From JARIHD01 sp964610985 (GTDB taxonomy: Bacteria; Patescibacteriota; Saccharimonadia; Saccharimonadales; UBA4665), in NCBI GenBank assembly GCA_964610985.1, contig CAZSZJ010000012.1, forward strand, positions 1-36,543: a stretch of DNA of 36,543 nt, in the 5' to 3' direction. A model generated the notes under the pieces. The model worked only from the letters and a program-made list of their open reading frames with translations, was not told where the DNA came from and did not search any database. Below are positions 7,438 to 15,247 of the stretch, in pieces. Numbering within the stretch: position 1 is the first letter of the stretch; each line of letters starts with the position of its first letter. The translations under genes were made by a program, and so were the position numbers.

Positions 7438-8484
7438 CTACTCTTCTGGTTTGGGCGGTTTGAGCTCGCGCTTTTTTTGGATCTCGTAACGAATGCCGGT
7501 CAGATTGGATTCGATGTAGTCGTCGTTGACGAGATTAATAAACTTCGCCAGGTCTTTGGGGTTTTCGATGATGATCGCGCCAACTTCGTCGGTCATGAGC
7601 GATACGTCGAGCTCTTCGCCGTGGTCCAGGATTTTTTCTTTGGTCATGTCTGGGGCGATTTCGAGTTTTTGCAGTTTGTTGATAATCGGCTTGTTGCCTT
7701 TGACCATCGAGTTCAGGTCTTCACCTTCGGCGAAGGCCAGGTTAAAGCGAGCCAGGATTTCCTCGATCTTTTTGGCGGCGATACTATTCTTTTTGGCGTC
7801 GTAGCCAAAGAGTGATTTAAGTTTGGGCTGGCTAAATACAAACAAATCCTGCCCCACCACCAGCAATTGATTATCGGCCGGAATCTTGAATGCCACCGCG
7901 TCCTCAAACGGCATAAATACCTTGCCGCTCACCATCCAGGCACCGTCACCCTTCATCATTTGGGCACGAGGCAGCGCCTTGATAATATAAAACGGTTCGG
8001 GCATCGCTGGGTGCGTACCGCGGGCCATGACGGCTTTCAGGCGTTTGAGGTCGTGCTCTTCTTCGACAAATTGGGCTATTTCGTGTTCCTGGGTTCGCAC
8101 CCAGTGCATGACCTCTACGAGCTTATCGACGTTCTTCCAGCGAGTGCGTTGCAGCACGTGGTCTTCGGCCTCGGCTTCTTCAAAACCACGCACCACTAAC
8201 CCTTCGGCGGCACCGTTTAGGATAAAGTCCAGGACGCCGGTCAAAAACAGCGGTTGCAATTGTTTTTCCAGTTCGGGCGCCAATTTTGCGCTATACATTA
8301 CGTTGTTTTTATTGATCAGAAAGAGTTCGATTTTGAGTTGGTCCTTGTACTGGTACAAATTGTTTGCCCACGCAAAAACATCGGTTGGCACATATTCTTC
8401 GTCATCTTCGGCAATAGCCAAAATGTCAGTCTTGGGAGCTTGAGCAGCTTCTTCTATAAGTTTTTCATCGTCCATCTGACCCAT
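7438..8484 (-). CDS. DUF4868 (KwaB-like) protein
   Basis: Proteins with DUF4868 include KwaB, the DNA-associated effector of the two-gene Kiwa anti-phage system; many others are uncharacterised. The C-terminal half fits the family: a strand pair around NQLLVVGQDLFVFSQPKL, then a Phe-rich turn LKSLFGYD, a helical region, and the closing LVNDDYIESNLTGIRYE segment. The N-terminal third is acidic. The 348-aa reading starts at ATG 8484 because GGAG lies 4 nt upstream. The ORF can be extended to 8538, but that part covers the terminator of the preceding gene. Next comes a membrane protein (6431-7390), an arrangement like Kiwa but not of KwaA size. I recall the family pattern but cannot search it. 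Confidence 0.6.
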   Translation of the reverse strand: MGQMDDEKLIEEAAQAPKTDILAIAEDDEEYVPTDVFAWANNLYQYKDQLKIELFLINKNNVMYSAKLAPELEKQLQPLFLTGVLDFILNGAAEGLVVRGFEEAEAEDHVLQRTRWKNVDKLVEVMHWVRTQEHEIAQFVEEEHDLKRLKAVMARGTHPAMPEPFYIIKALPRAQMMKGDGAWMVSGKVFMPFEDAVAFKIPADNQLLVVGQDLFVFSQPKLKSLFGYDAKKNSIAAKKIEEILARFNLAFAEGEDLNSMVKGNKPIINKLQKLEIAPDMTKEKILDHGEELDVSLMTDEVGAIIIENPKDLAKFINLVNDDYIESNLTGIRYEIQKKRELKPPKPEE

Positions 8485-8514
8485 TTTACTCCACCCTGGC
8501 ACAAAAGAATGCTG

Positions 8515-8545
8515 TAAAAATGGCACACTGCTTAGCATGCCATTT
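8515..8545 (-). terminator. intrinsic terminator after the 426-aa gene
   Basis: The arms AAATGGCA and TGCCATTT (8 bp), with an inner TGCT/AGCA helix, are followed on the minus strand by a run of T. It lies 29-59 nt after the stop of the 8574-9854 gene and just before the DUF4868 gene. Confidence 0.6.
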
Positions 8546-8573
8546 GCGGCTTTAGTCCGGACCTAACACCACT

Positions 8574-9854
8574 CTATCCTTTGCGAAGATGCTTGAGCGC
8601 ATCGAGCGCCGCAAGCCGCTTGGAGGCATCAGCGTGTTCGGTCGTATCGACATGGTCATATGCCATTTTCAGCGCAGCTTCGGCGATTCTACCAAGGCCT
8701 TTAACGGGCATATCGATCCCGCGCTCCTGGGCTTCAAGGTATTGCTCTACTGCCGTCATCTCTGCTGGCGTGAAGAGGAGCTGCAAGCGCCTCTCACCCA
8801 ATGTAAGCGCCTCACGGAGCGTCTGTACCCTCTCCATTCGTGAAGGAGGAGGCGTATTCTCGCCAAGGCCTAACTTGGCCAGCTGAACTTCAACAGATTC
8901 ATCTGCAAGCCGATCGGCGGATGCGGCACTCTCGGGTGTGGCTTCCGCTGTTACCAAAGAACCAAGTGCTAGCCGCCTTGTTGGGCTATGCTTGGGCGCC
9001 GGCATAATTCTAGTGTCGGATTTTTCTGCCCTCAGAACTGGCGTAACAATGGTCGCTTCCGCCGTAATGCGCGCTACCGGCAAAATGATAGTGTCCGTCG
9101 CCGTAGTCGCCATTTGTTCATCAGTGAAACCTAAGTGCTCTTTGAGGCTCTCTCCACCAGACAGCCGGTCATCGGTGTACACCCGACGAAGCTTTGCAAT
9201 GACTGGCGGCTCTTTAGGGTCTACTGTAAAACCTCGGGCTTCAAAGTAGGCCTGGACTTCATTACGCTGGCTACGGTCGAATGAAACGCTCGCCACAAGC
9301 CCGCTGACGTAGCCCCTACCTTGGTCGTAATCACCATATGGCGTATGCAAACGTAAACGGTCATCGCTTACAAACTCCATGAGGCCGACGCGCTTAACAC
9401 CCTCGCGGGTTTGATGGAGGCGTTTATCATCTGCAAATTGTACCGCCAGGTCCCGGGCATAGCTTGCGCCACTCGGGTTAAAGCGCGCATTAACGGCATC
9501 ATTCGCCAGGCTCTTCATATATTCTTCATATGTATCGGCCGTTGTCCCGGGCGATTGGCGCGGACGGCGACTGAACGCAAACTCTTCTGCCCCTTCCTTG
9601 GCAAATTCTGGATAAGACGGGCTCAGTTCATAAATAAAGTGGTCAGCGATGGTATCTTTAGGAAGACCATTATTGCGGTTAAAAAGCTCCAGCCTAGGTG
9701 GGATGCCCAACATATTGCCCGCCGCTTCGCAGGCCAAAGGTAAATTATTTGTATCTAGGGCATCGGCCAAAAGGTTGGCTTGGTGACGCAACTCGAGGGC
9801 CTCGCCAACAGCAAGGATATCAACATGAACAGTTTCTGCAACTCCATGAGTCAT
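8574..9854 (-). CDS. hypothetical soluble protein, 426 aa
   Basis: Not recognised. Highly charged, no signal peptide or membrane helix. The first 230 residues look globular (GYVSGLVASVSFDRSQRNEVQAYF). A central low-complexity Ala/Thr/Ser linker (about 255-315) follows, then a helical C-terminal part with LTLGERRLQLLFTPAEMTAVEQYL. The ATG at 9854 lies 9 nt after a perfect TATAAT, so the message is almost leaderless. It is transcribed alone and ends at a hairpin terminator. It may be lineage-specific. Confidence 0.65.
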   Translation of the reverse strand: MTHGVAETVHVDILAVGEALELRHQANLLADALDTNNLPLACEAAGNMLGIPPRLELFNRNNGLPKDTIADHFIYELSPSYPEFAKEGAEEFAFSRRPRQSPGTTADTYEEYMKSLANDAVNARFNPSGASYARDLAVQFADDKRLHQTREGVKRVGLMEFVSDDRLRLHTPYGDYDQGRGYVSGLVASVSFDRSQRNEVQAYFEARGFTVDPKEPPVIAKLRRVYTDDRLSGGESLKEHLGFTDEQMATTATDTIILPVARITAEATIVTPVLRAEKSDTRIMPAPKHSPTRRLALGSLVTAEATPESAASADRLADESVEVQLAKLGLGENTPPPSRMERVQTLREALTLGERRLQLLFTPAEMTAVEQYLEAQERGIDMPVKGLGRIAEAALKMAYDHVDTTEHADASKRLAALDALKHLRKG

Positions 9855-9863
9855 AATTAATAT

Positions 9864-9892
9864 ATTATACTATAATACGGGAATTAGCGCAA
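9864..9892 (-). promoter_or_regulatory. promoter of the 8574-9854 gene
   Basis: TTGCGC (9887-9892), 17 nt, TATAAT (9864-9869), then 9 nt to the ATG at 9854. The -35 box resembles those of the 17797 and CHAP promoters. Confidence 0.6.
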
Positions 9893-9932
9893 AATTGAAG
9901 CTACTGTTGCTTGGAGAGAAAGCTACTTTTTG

Positions 9933-10352
9933 TTACGGCTGCATCAAACCGATGATTAGCCCCATGATTAGCAGTGTCACGAGTTCATGAGCAATATTTA
10001 AGATGGTCAATTTAGCAGGACGGCCCTCAAAAGCATCATGCGTGATGAACCGCGCAGCCACCAAGCCTAGCCATAACCAAAACGCCGTTGACAGCGTATC
10101 CTGTAAAAACGAATGATCAAAATAAGCGTTCGAAAGATATGAAACGTGCGCCAGCACATAAGCGGTCAAAAAACTGACGATAAGGGTCGTTATAATAGGT
10201 ATCGCTACATTACCTGCGTCTTTTTTGGGATCAATCTTCGCCAGTTTCATCCAGATTTTGCCAAAAACAGATTTTGCATACCAGACAGAGCCCACCACCA
10301 TACTAGAAGCTGTCGCCAAAAGGACCGCCCACATGTTTACCTGAACTTCCAT
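9933..10352 (-). CDS. DUF1761 family membrane protein
   Basis: A 139-aa protein with four predicted membrane helices (about residues 7-25, 52-72, 83-105 and 117-136). The opening MWAVLLATASSMVVGSVWYAKSVFGKIWMK fits DUF1761, with its conserved Gly/Trp-Tyr motif at the end of the first helix. No function is known for the family. The start is certain: a near-perfect AAGGAGGAG ribosome-binding site lies just upstream. It is divergent from the Nudix gene, with a 90-nt shared promoter region. Confidence 0.8.
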   Translation of the reverse strand: MEVQVNMWAVLLATASSMVVGSVWYAKSVFGKIWMKLAKIDPKKDAGNVAIPIITTLIVSFLTAYVLAHVSYLSNAYFDHSFLQDTLSTAFWLWLGLVAARFITHDAFEGRPAKLTILNIAHELVTLLIMGLIIGLMQP

Positions 10353-10425
10353 ATCTCCTCCTTAAAAATTTTTATGCTTTTAGTATGCTCCAGGTTCTGA
10401 CCCGCTGTCCAGTAGTTCTTAAGCT

Positions 10426-10434
10426 TGCTATACT
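10426..10434 (+). promoter_or_regulatory. extended -10 promoter of the Nudix gene, leaderless type
   Basis: TGCTATACT (TG at 10426-10427, TATACT 10429-10434), 8 nt before the ATG at 10443. There is no ribosome-binding site. The TTG at 10425, an alternative start, overlaps the promoter itself. Confidence 0.6.
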
Positions 10435-10442
10435 TATTGCCA

Positions 10443-11030
10443 ATGACAGATGTACGCCGCCTAAGAGACCGTTCATTCGTTCAAATCCTAGACGAAACCG
10501 GACGGCCGATCGATCACAAAGCCACCGTAGAAGAAGCAACAGACCAAGGCCTCTGGCACATGGGCGTCCACGTGGTCGTCTGGAATAAAACCACAGATAG
10601 GGTGGTGGTCCAAAAACGCTCACCATTAATCGTCTTTAACCCTTCACGGCTGGATATTTCAGTGGGCGGCGGCGTGAAGTGCGGTGAATTACCCGAGCAC
10701 GCGGCTCTTCGCGAAGTGCACGAAGAACTGGGCATCAAAGGCGACGCCAAGGATCTGGATCTGCTATTTGTATCCAAGTACAATCACCATCTGAGGCGAT
10801 ACAATAAACATGTGCGCGTATTTTGCCATACCTATTTATTGACCTTGGAAAAACCCGAGGCCCTTACACTATCTCCCGAAGCTGTGGATGCAGCATTCAT
10901 TAGCTGGGACCAGGCCTGGTCACTGACGAAACAAGGATCAGATCCCGGCTTAGGGCAACTCATTCCACAAGCGGCCTATTTTAGACGGCTGCTTACCGCC
11001 GCCCAGACATTGATTGCCGAAAGAGCCTGA
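10443..11030 (+). CDS. Nudix hydrolase, IPP-isomerase-like subgroup
   Basis: Nudix enzymes cleave nucleoside diphosphates linked to another moiety. The 195-aa protein has a complete Nudix box, G76-x5-E82-x7-REVHEELGI (90-98), inside a typical alpha/beta fold. The upstream strand WHMGVHVVVW and the NPSRLDISVGGGV lead-in resemble the IDI/YfcD group, so substrates could be prenyl or nucleotide diphosphates; the sequence does not decide. The start is the ATG at 10443, placed by its leaderless promoter. It is convergent with the NYN gene across a 22-nt gap and ends in TGA, showing that UGA is a stop here. Confidence 0.88.
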   Translation: MTDVRRLRDRSFVQILDETGRPIDHKATVEEATDQGLWHMGVHVVVWNKTTDRVVVQKRSPLIVFNPSRLDISVGGGVKCGELPEHAALREVHEELGIKGDAKDLDLLFVSKYNHHLRRYNKHVRVFCHTYLLTLEKPEALTLSPEAVDAAFISWDQAWSLTKQGSDPGLGQLIPQAAYFRRLLTAAQTLIAERA

Positions 11031-11052
11031 CAGAGCCCTTAGGCGCCGGACG

Positions 11053-11640
11053 TTATTTTTTCTTTTTACGGTAGTCGTGGTATGCCAGTTCGCGGCGGAA
11101 CTGGTCGATGCGCACCACGTATTCTTCGTAACGATTGTATAAGCCTGAGTAATGGCCGGTGGGTGCTAGCAGATGCAGGAGACGTTTTTTGGACTCCAAA
11201 TACTCGACGAGACAATAAAAATCGCCATCTCCAGAGACGATAATGGCTTTTTCGTAATTACTCATTTCTTTCATGGCCCAAAGGACAAGTTCGGCATCAA
11301 TATTACCTTTGATGGGTTTTTTGTCCTCAGGCTCCCCTGACTTTTGTGGATTTTCCGACTGCCCTTGCCCTACTTCGGGCCGCGGTTTAGTCATATCAAA
11401 AGTAGGTTTGAGCACCACCGAATAGCCAGCATCATGCATCTGTTCGTATAGCGCTTCGTTTTCGGGAATATAACCGATGAACATAAAGGCACGGGTCACA
11501 CCATATTTGTCGGCCAAGAACTGCCGGAATTTGCGCCAATCCATCTTCCACCCCAGTTTTTGGACGCTGAGGTTAAGATTTTGGCTGTCGATAAAGGCAT
11601 ATATGCGTTCATCACTATTGGTAGGTTCTTTTGTATTCAT
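11053..11640 (-). CDS. NYN-domain (LabA/DUF88-like) putative ribonuclease
   Basis: NYN domains are PIN-fold, metal-dependent nucleases. Conserved acidic residues are present at the right spacing: D18 in the first strand (AFIDSQNL), D115 (KGNIDAELVL), and D138/D140 in the VSGDGDF motif. A polar insert (residues 85-108) replaces part of a loop, and the last residues are a basic tail YRKKKK that could bind RNA. The length of 195 aa fits the family. The ATG at 11640 is 6 nt after a TAGACT -10 box, so it is probably leaderless. It is transcribed away from the lipoprotein gene just upstream. Confidence 0.85.
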   Translation of the reverse strand: MNTKEPTNSDERIYAFIDSQNLNLSVQKLGWKMDWRKFRQFLADKYGVTRAFMFIGYIPENEALYEQMHDAGYSVVLKPTFDMTKPRPEVGQGQSENPQKSGEPEDKKPIKGNIDAELVLWAMKEMSNYEKAIIVSGDGDFYCLVEYLESKKRLLHLLAPTGHYSGLYNRYEEYVVRIDQFRRELAYHDYRKKKK

Positions 11641-11646
11641 GGGATG

Positions 11647-11652
11647 AGTCTA
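11647..11652 (-). promoter_or_regulatory. -10 box of the NYN gene, leaderless type
   Basis: TAGACT on the minus strand, 6 nt before the ATG at 11640. The -35 position is not convincing. It overlaps the stop codon region of the lipoprotein gene. Confidence 0.45.
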
Positions 11653-12126
11653 TTTTACCCCGGTTTGCTGCTGTAATGGAAGCGAACAGATAATATATCC
11701 GGTTGTCACGGTGTTGGAGGAATTATTGATAGCTATATGAAAAGGGTCTTTACGTCTTTTATCCGGGGTCTTTGCGTTGTTTTCTGCATGCCATTTGTCG
11801 AGTGCCGGAACTTCGTTGGGCGTTTTGCCGATAGGCAGACGTTCGCAAAACACATCCAGACCGCTCACACCTTTTTCTGTTAGAGCCGTATAACCGACAA
11901 ATCTTTCTTTAGGTATGAGGGGCTTTAGCTCCTTTAGCCGCTCGTTGGGATGCCTAACAATCCACGCATTTATAACCTCGTTCTCAAAACCGGGCTGGAC
12001 TCGAACATCGATGTAGTGATCGCGCTCCTCTGATCTCATCTCCGCTTGTGTGGGGCCGCAGGCACTAAGCGTCATGGCTAAGCCTAGTCCGGTTGCTGTC
12101 CAAAATCCCGCTCCTCGTTCGCTCAT
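11650..12126 (-). CDS. hypothetical lipoprotein, 158 aa
   Basis: The N-terminus (MSERGAGFWTATGLGLAMTLSACGPTQ) is a type II signal peptide with lipobox LSAC, so the protein should be processed and lipidated at the cysteine and face the outside. The mature part (about 135 aa) carries no motif I recognise. Two later cysteines (FCERLP and IICSLP) might form a disulfide. The start is set by AAGGAGG a few nt before the ATG at 12126. The promoter is an extended -10 box at 12144-12152. Confidence 0.75.
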   Translation of the reverse strand: MSERGAGFWTATGLGLAMTLSACGPTQAEMRSEERDHYIDVRVQPGFENEVINAWIVRHPNERLKELKPLIPKERFVGYTALTEKGVSGLDVFCERLPIGKTPNEVPALDKWHAENNAKTPDKRRKDPFHIAINNSSNTVTTGYIICSLPLQQQTGVK

Positions 12127-12143
12127 GTGCCTCCTTCTCGTTT

Positions 12144-12152
12144 ATTATGACA
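12144..12152 (-). promoter_or_regulatory. extended -10 promoter of the lipoprotein gene
   Basis: TGTCATAAT on the minus strand, followed by a short leader with AAGGAGG before the ATG at 12126. Confidence 0.5.
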
Positions 12153-12216
12153 CATCTATCACCACTGTAGCCAGGTGGATCCTTGGGGCAATCGCTGGGC
12201 ATATCAATAGGCTGCG

Positions 12217-12786
12217 TTATAATGGCCGGCCTAAACTCGTTCGTAGGAGTTCCATTAATTTTGGAAATTCTTTGTAGCTCGGGCTTTGTTCGAGGTTAAA
12301 GTGGCCTTGGCCTGGGATAGTTATGATGGGCGCACCGCAGTTTTGTGCCACATATTCGGCTTGGTCGAGCGGCACATAGGGATCGTTATCGGAGTGAATA
12401 AAGAGCAGTTTGAGGGTGTTTTGGTGGATTTTTTGCCAGTCGAATGGCACATCAAACAATTTGTCGTTTGGCTCCCATTTGAGTGAATTGTCGTGAAAAA
12501 CGGAGACGGCGGTTATGGCACCAATTGGTGTTTTGCTTTGCTGTGCCAGGATAAGCGCTAGAATCGCGCCGCTGGAATGGCCGATGACGAGCGTGTCTTG
12601 ATTGAGCGGAAATGGCGCGTTTTGGTGGACGAAGTTTGCCCATTCTTTGAGACTAGGTTGCGCGGCATTTGGTAGTTCCGGCAGCCAAACCTCCAGGTCT
12701 TCTTTTTCCAGCTCAGCCTTCAACCACCGAAACCAATTCCCTTCGGGCGACCCTAAAGTCCCGTGCAAGATAATCGCAGTCTTCAT
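12217..12786 (-). CDS. RBBP9/YdeN-type alpha/beta serine hydrolase
   Basis: A small cytosolic hydrolase (189 aa). The oxyanion motif HGTLGSPEGNW (8-18) is followed by the nucleophile elbow GHSSG (S71), Asp135 in SDNDPYVP and His162 in GQGHFN, a complete catalytic triad of the RBBP9/YdeN family. Natural substrates are unknown; human RBBP9 is a peptidase-like hydrolase. Its ATG at 12786 is only 3 nt after the glyS stop, so it is the second gene of a glyS operon. Confidence 0.88.
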   Translation of the reverse strand: MKTAIILHGTLGSPEGNWFRWLKAELEKEDLEVWLPELPNAAQPSLKEWANFVHQNAPFPLNQDTLVIGHSSGAILALILAQQSKTPIGAITAVSVFHDNSLKWEPNDKLFDVPFDWQKIHQNTLKLLFIHSDNDPYVPLDQAEYVAQNCGAPIITIPGQGHFNLEQSPSYKEFPKLMELLRTSLGRPL

Positions 12787-12789
12787 AAC

Positions 12790-14184
12790 TTATGCCAGCG
12801 TGGAGGCGAGTTCGGGTATGCCGATGCGTTTTTGGTCGGCCGTGTCTCGGTCGCGCACCGTTACCGTGTCGTCATCCAGGGTCTGGAAGTCGACGGTTAC
12901 GCAGAATGGCGTGCCGATTTCGTCTTGGCGGCGATAGCGTTTGCCGATATTGCCGTTGTCGTCCCACATGACGTTACCGAACTCTTTTTTGAGCACGGCG
13001 AACACCTCGCGGGCTTTAGCAACCAGCTCAGGCTTGTTCTTCAAAAGAGGCGAAACAGCTACCTTTACGGGCGCCAGGTGCTTGGGCAGTTTCAAATACA
13101 CGCGCTTTTCGCCGTTCAATTCGTCCTCGGTGTAGGCTGCAGACAGCACGGCCATAACGGCACGCTCTAAACCAAAGCTTGGTTCGATGACGTGCGGTAC
13201 AAATGATTTGGAGCCGTCCTTCATGCGGTATTCCATACTCTTGCCACTGGCGCGCTGGATATTACCCAGATCAAAGTCAGTGCGGTATGCCAGGCCTAAT
13301 AGTTCTTCACGGCCAATTGGAAAATCAAATTCAAAGTCTATGGTGCGCTTGCTGTAATGCGCGCGGTCGTCTTCGGGCACTTCCAGTTCGTGCACCTTTT
13401 CGTCGGGCAGGCCAAGGGCGCGGGTCCATTCCCAGACAGACTTTCGCCAGACTTCAAACGCCTCTTCCCACTTTTCCGGGTCTACAAAATACTCGATCTC
13501 CATTTGTTCGAATTCGCGCGAACGGAAGATGAAGTCGCGGGGCGAAATTTCGTTGCGAAATGCCTTGCCCTGCTGTGCCAAACCAAACGGCATGTCCGGG
13601 TAAAAGCTATCTACGACATTTTTGAAATTCGTAAAGATACCCTGCGCCGTCTCGGGCCGCAGATACGAAACGCTGATTTCTTCGTAGGTAAAACCTTTGC
13701 GTCCGGATAGATCGGTCCGCGCTTTTGCAGCCGGATGTTCGTCATCAACAATAGGCTCACCGATGGTAATTTCGTCGCCCTGTGCCGGACCGACAAAAGT
13801 CCGAAACATCATATTAAACTGGCGGGGCCTACCAAAAGTACCCTTTTGGCCGCAAGTCGGACACTTAGAGACATCAATCTTGTCGGCGCGAAAACGCCCT
13901 TTGCAGTTGGAACATTCCACCAACGGGTCGGTAAACGTCTCGGTGTGGCCACTCGCCTGCCATACCTTTTGGTTCATCAAAATCGCCGCGTCCACGCCGT
14001 ACATATCTTCGCGGTCATCCACGAACATCTTCCACCACAGCTGCATAATATTGCGCTTGAGCGTCACACCCAGGGGGCCATAGTCCCACGTACCAGCCAG
14101 ACCACCATACACCTCAGAACCTTGGTAAATAAATCCGCGCCGTTTGGCCAGACTAACAATATCTTCTAAATTCGCATCACTCAT
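12790..14184 (-). CDS. glyS: glycyl-tRNA synthetase, class II single-chain type
   Basis: Charges tRNA-Gly. The start MSDANLEDIVSLAKRRGFIYQGSEVYGGLAG and the dimer-type motifs GTWDYGPLG, a zinc-ribbon-like CSNC...CPTC pair, FNMMF, YLRPETAQGIF, FRNEISPRDF and IEPSFGLERAVMAVL identify the homodimeric (archaeal/eukaryotic and Gram-positive) enzyme rather than the alpha2beta2 form. The 464 aa are complete. The ORF can be read to 14280, but the true start is the ATG at 14184, 7 nt after a perfect TATAAT. UGA is not recoded to glycine here, so only normal tRNA-Gly should be needed. Confidence 0.97.
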   Translation of the reverse strand: MSDANLEDIVSLAKRRGFIYQGSEVYGGLAGTWDYGPLGVTLKRNIMQLWWKMFVDDREDMYGVDAAILMNQKVWQASGHTETFTDPLVECSNCKGRFRADKIDVSKCPTCGQKGTFGRPRQFNMMFRTFVGPAQGDEITIGEPIVDDEHPAAKARTDLSGRKGFTYEEISVSYLRPETAQGIFTNFKNVVDSFYPDMPFGLAQQGKAFRNEISPRDFIFRSREFEQMEIEYFVDPEKWEEAFEVWRKSVWEWTRALGLPDEKVHELEVPEDDRAHYSKRTIDFEFDFPIGREELLGLAYRTDFDLGNIQRASGKSMEYRMKDGSKSFVPHVIEPSFGLERAVMAVLSAAYTEDELNGEKRVYLKLPKHLAPVKVAVSPLLKNKPELVAKAREVFAVLKKEFGNVMWDDNGNIGKRYRRQDEIGTPFCVTVDFQTLDDDTVTVRDRDTADQKRIGIPELASTLA

Positions 14185-14191
14185 TACGCCG

Positions 14192-14220
14192 ATTATACCG
14201 TAGAGGAGGCCAATTTTCCA
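14192..14220 (-). promoter_or_regulatory. promoter of glyS, leaderless type
   Basis: TGGAAA (14215-14220), 17 nt, TATAAT (14192-14197), then 7 nt to the ATG at 14184. There is no ribosome-binding site in between. Confidence 0.65.
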
Positions 14221-14330
14221 CCTCTGCGAGCAAGATGCCATTTGGCCATAACCTGAATGAATTATTCTTGGGAATGGCACCCTTTATATGAACCTATCAA
14301 TCGCGCGGCGCAAGAAAAAAGAACTAAAAG

Positions 14331-14519
14331 ATGGAAGCGCCACACGCTTTGACGCCCTGGTCATACGCCTCACCCCCGCCATATGATCCTCCCGAAACGC
14401 GGCTCTTTTACATCACTGTCAATCCGCCTCTAAATTCTTATATATTTCTTCATGGTACCAGCAAGCCGCATCAGAAAATGTGGGAAATCTGTGATAGGTA
14501 TGATAAAAAAGTGCAATGA
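14331..14519 (+). CDS. possible small ORF upstream of the 2OG-like gene, 62 aa
   Basis: This ORF overlaps the next start as ATGA (14516-14519), the pattern of translational coupling. Its product is Pro-rich at the start and ends MWEICDRYDKKVQ; nothing is recognisable. There is no clear ribosome-binding site or -10 box close to its ATG, and a separate -10 box for the next gene may lie inside it. It could therefore be chance. Otherwise this 235-nt gap between glyS and the 2OG-like gene shows nothing. Confidence 0.3.
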   Translation: MEAPHALTPWSYASPPPYDPPETRLFYITVNPPLNSYIFLHGTSKPHQKMWEICDRYDKKVQ

Positions 14520-15235
14520 CTATGCCCCATTTCGAAAAACCAACCTGGGAACCGCACCCGAACTACCAACCAATAGATCTGGCCTCGCAGCGGCGATTAG
14601 TCGAGAGTTGGAGTGGCAACCAACGCATAAGCTTCGCGGCAATGCCCGTCGCAACTCTGGCCCTCTCTGAACTCGACAGAGAGCATCTGCATCAAGAAGT
14701 TCTCCTGGGGGGCGGTTGGTTCGCCTCTGGAAAGGACGCAGCTCATTTAAAAGATATGGCCGACATAATGGAAGAAGAACGTCCAACCGAAAAGACAAAA
14801 GATATCATAACGAGCTACGTAGCCGCCCTTCAAGAAATTGCAGAACATGATCGCCTGTTCTCAGAAGCACCCGAATTATCGATCTCCTCCACCGAAGTTG
14901 AGTTACGTATGTATAGCGATAAAGGAGTTGACAGCTCCTGGCATTGCGACGCCTTTTCAGGCACGGCGCGAGCGCGTAATGCGGTAAAATACGCGGTGGC
15001 ACTTATAGGTGAATCGACCATCTTTTCCGGCGCCGGTTTCGCGCGGATGGACTATGATAGCGAAGCCGCCGATATGCTACCCGAAAGTTACCCGGACACA
15101 TCACTCACCTACCAGCCAAGAATGGGCGTCGTAATGCGCTTTAACGGCGTCACCCCACACAGAGCTCCTCATCAGCCTCTTGCACCTCGTCTTTTTGCGA
15201 GTATAACGTTCCACAACAAGCAGCTGCCCCACTAG
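14516..15235 (+). CDS. putative 2OG-Fe(II) oxygenase-like protein
   Basis: 239 aa, cytosolic. Three features suit a 2-oxoglutarate/Fe(II) double-stranded beta-helix enzyme: an H-x-D pair (H143-C-D145 in SSWHCDAF), a distal His (H215 in VTPHRAPHQ) and an Arg about ten residues on (R225 in APRLFASITF) to bind 2OG. The last block also recalls DUF1826 proteins. Substrate unknown. The start at 14516 (MTMPHF) or 14522 is possible. A TATGAT box at 14499-14504 could serve it directly. The family call rests on motif spacing only. Confidence 0.5.
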   Translation: MTMPHFEKPTWEPHPNYQPIDLASQRRLVESWSGNQRISFAAMPVATLALSELDREHLHQEVLLGGGWFASGKDAAHLKDMADIMEEERPTEKTKDIITSYVAALQEIAEHDRLFSEAPELSISSTEVELRMYSDKGVDSSWHCDAFSGTARARNAVKYAVALIGESTIFSGAGFARMDYDSEAADMLPESYPDTSLTYQPRMGVVMRFNGVTPHRAPHQPLAPRLFASITFHNKQLPH

Positions 15236-15247
15236 GCAGTACCGAAA

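Noticed and set aside
12218..12223. TATAAT on the plus strand
   Set aside because: No plus-strand gene follows, and it lies at the 3' end of the hydrolase gene; no -35 at proper spacing.
14185..14280. N-terminal extension of glycyl-tRNA synthetase
   Set aside because: The additional codons contain the glyS promoter and do not look like the family; the ATG at 14184 is the normal start.
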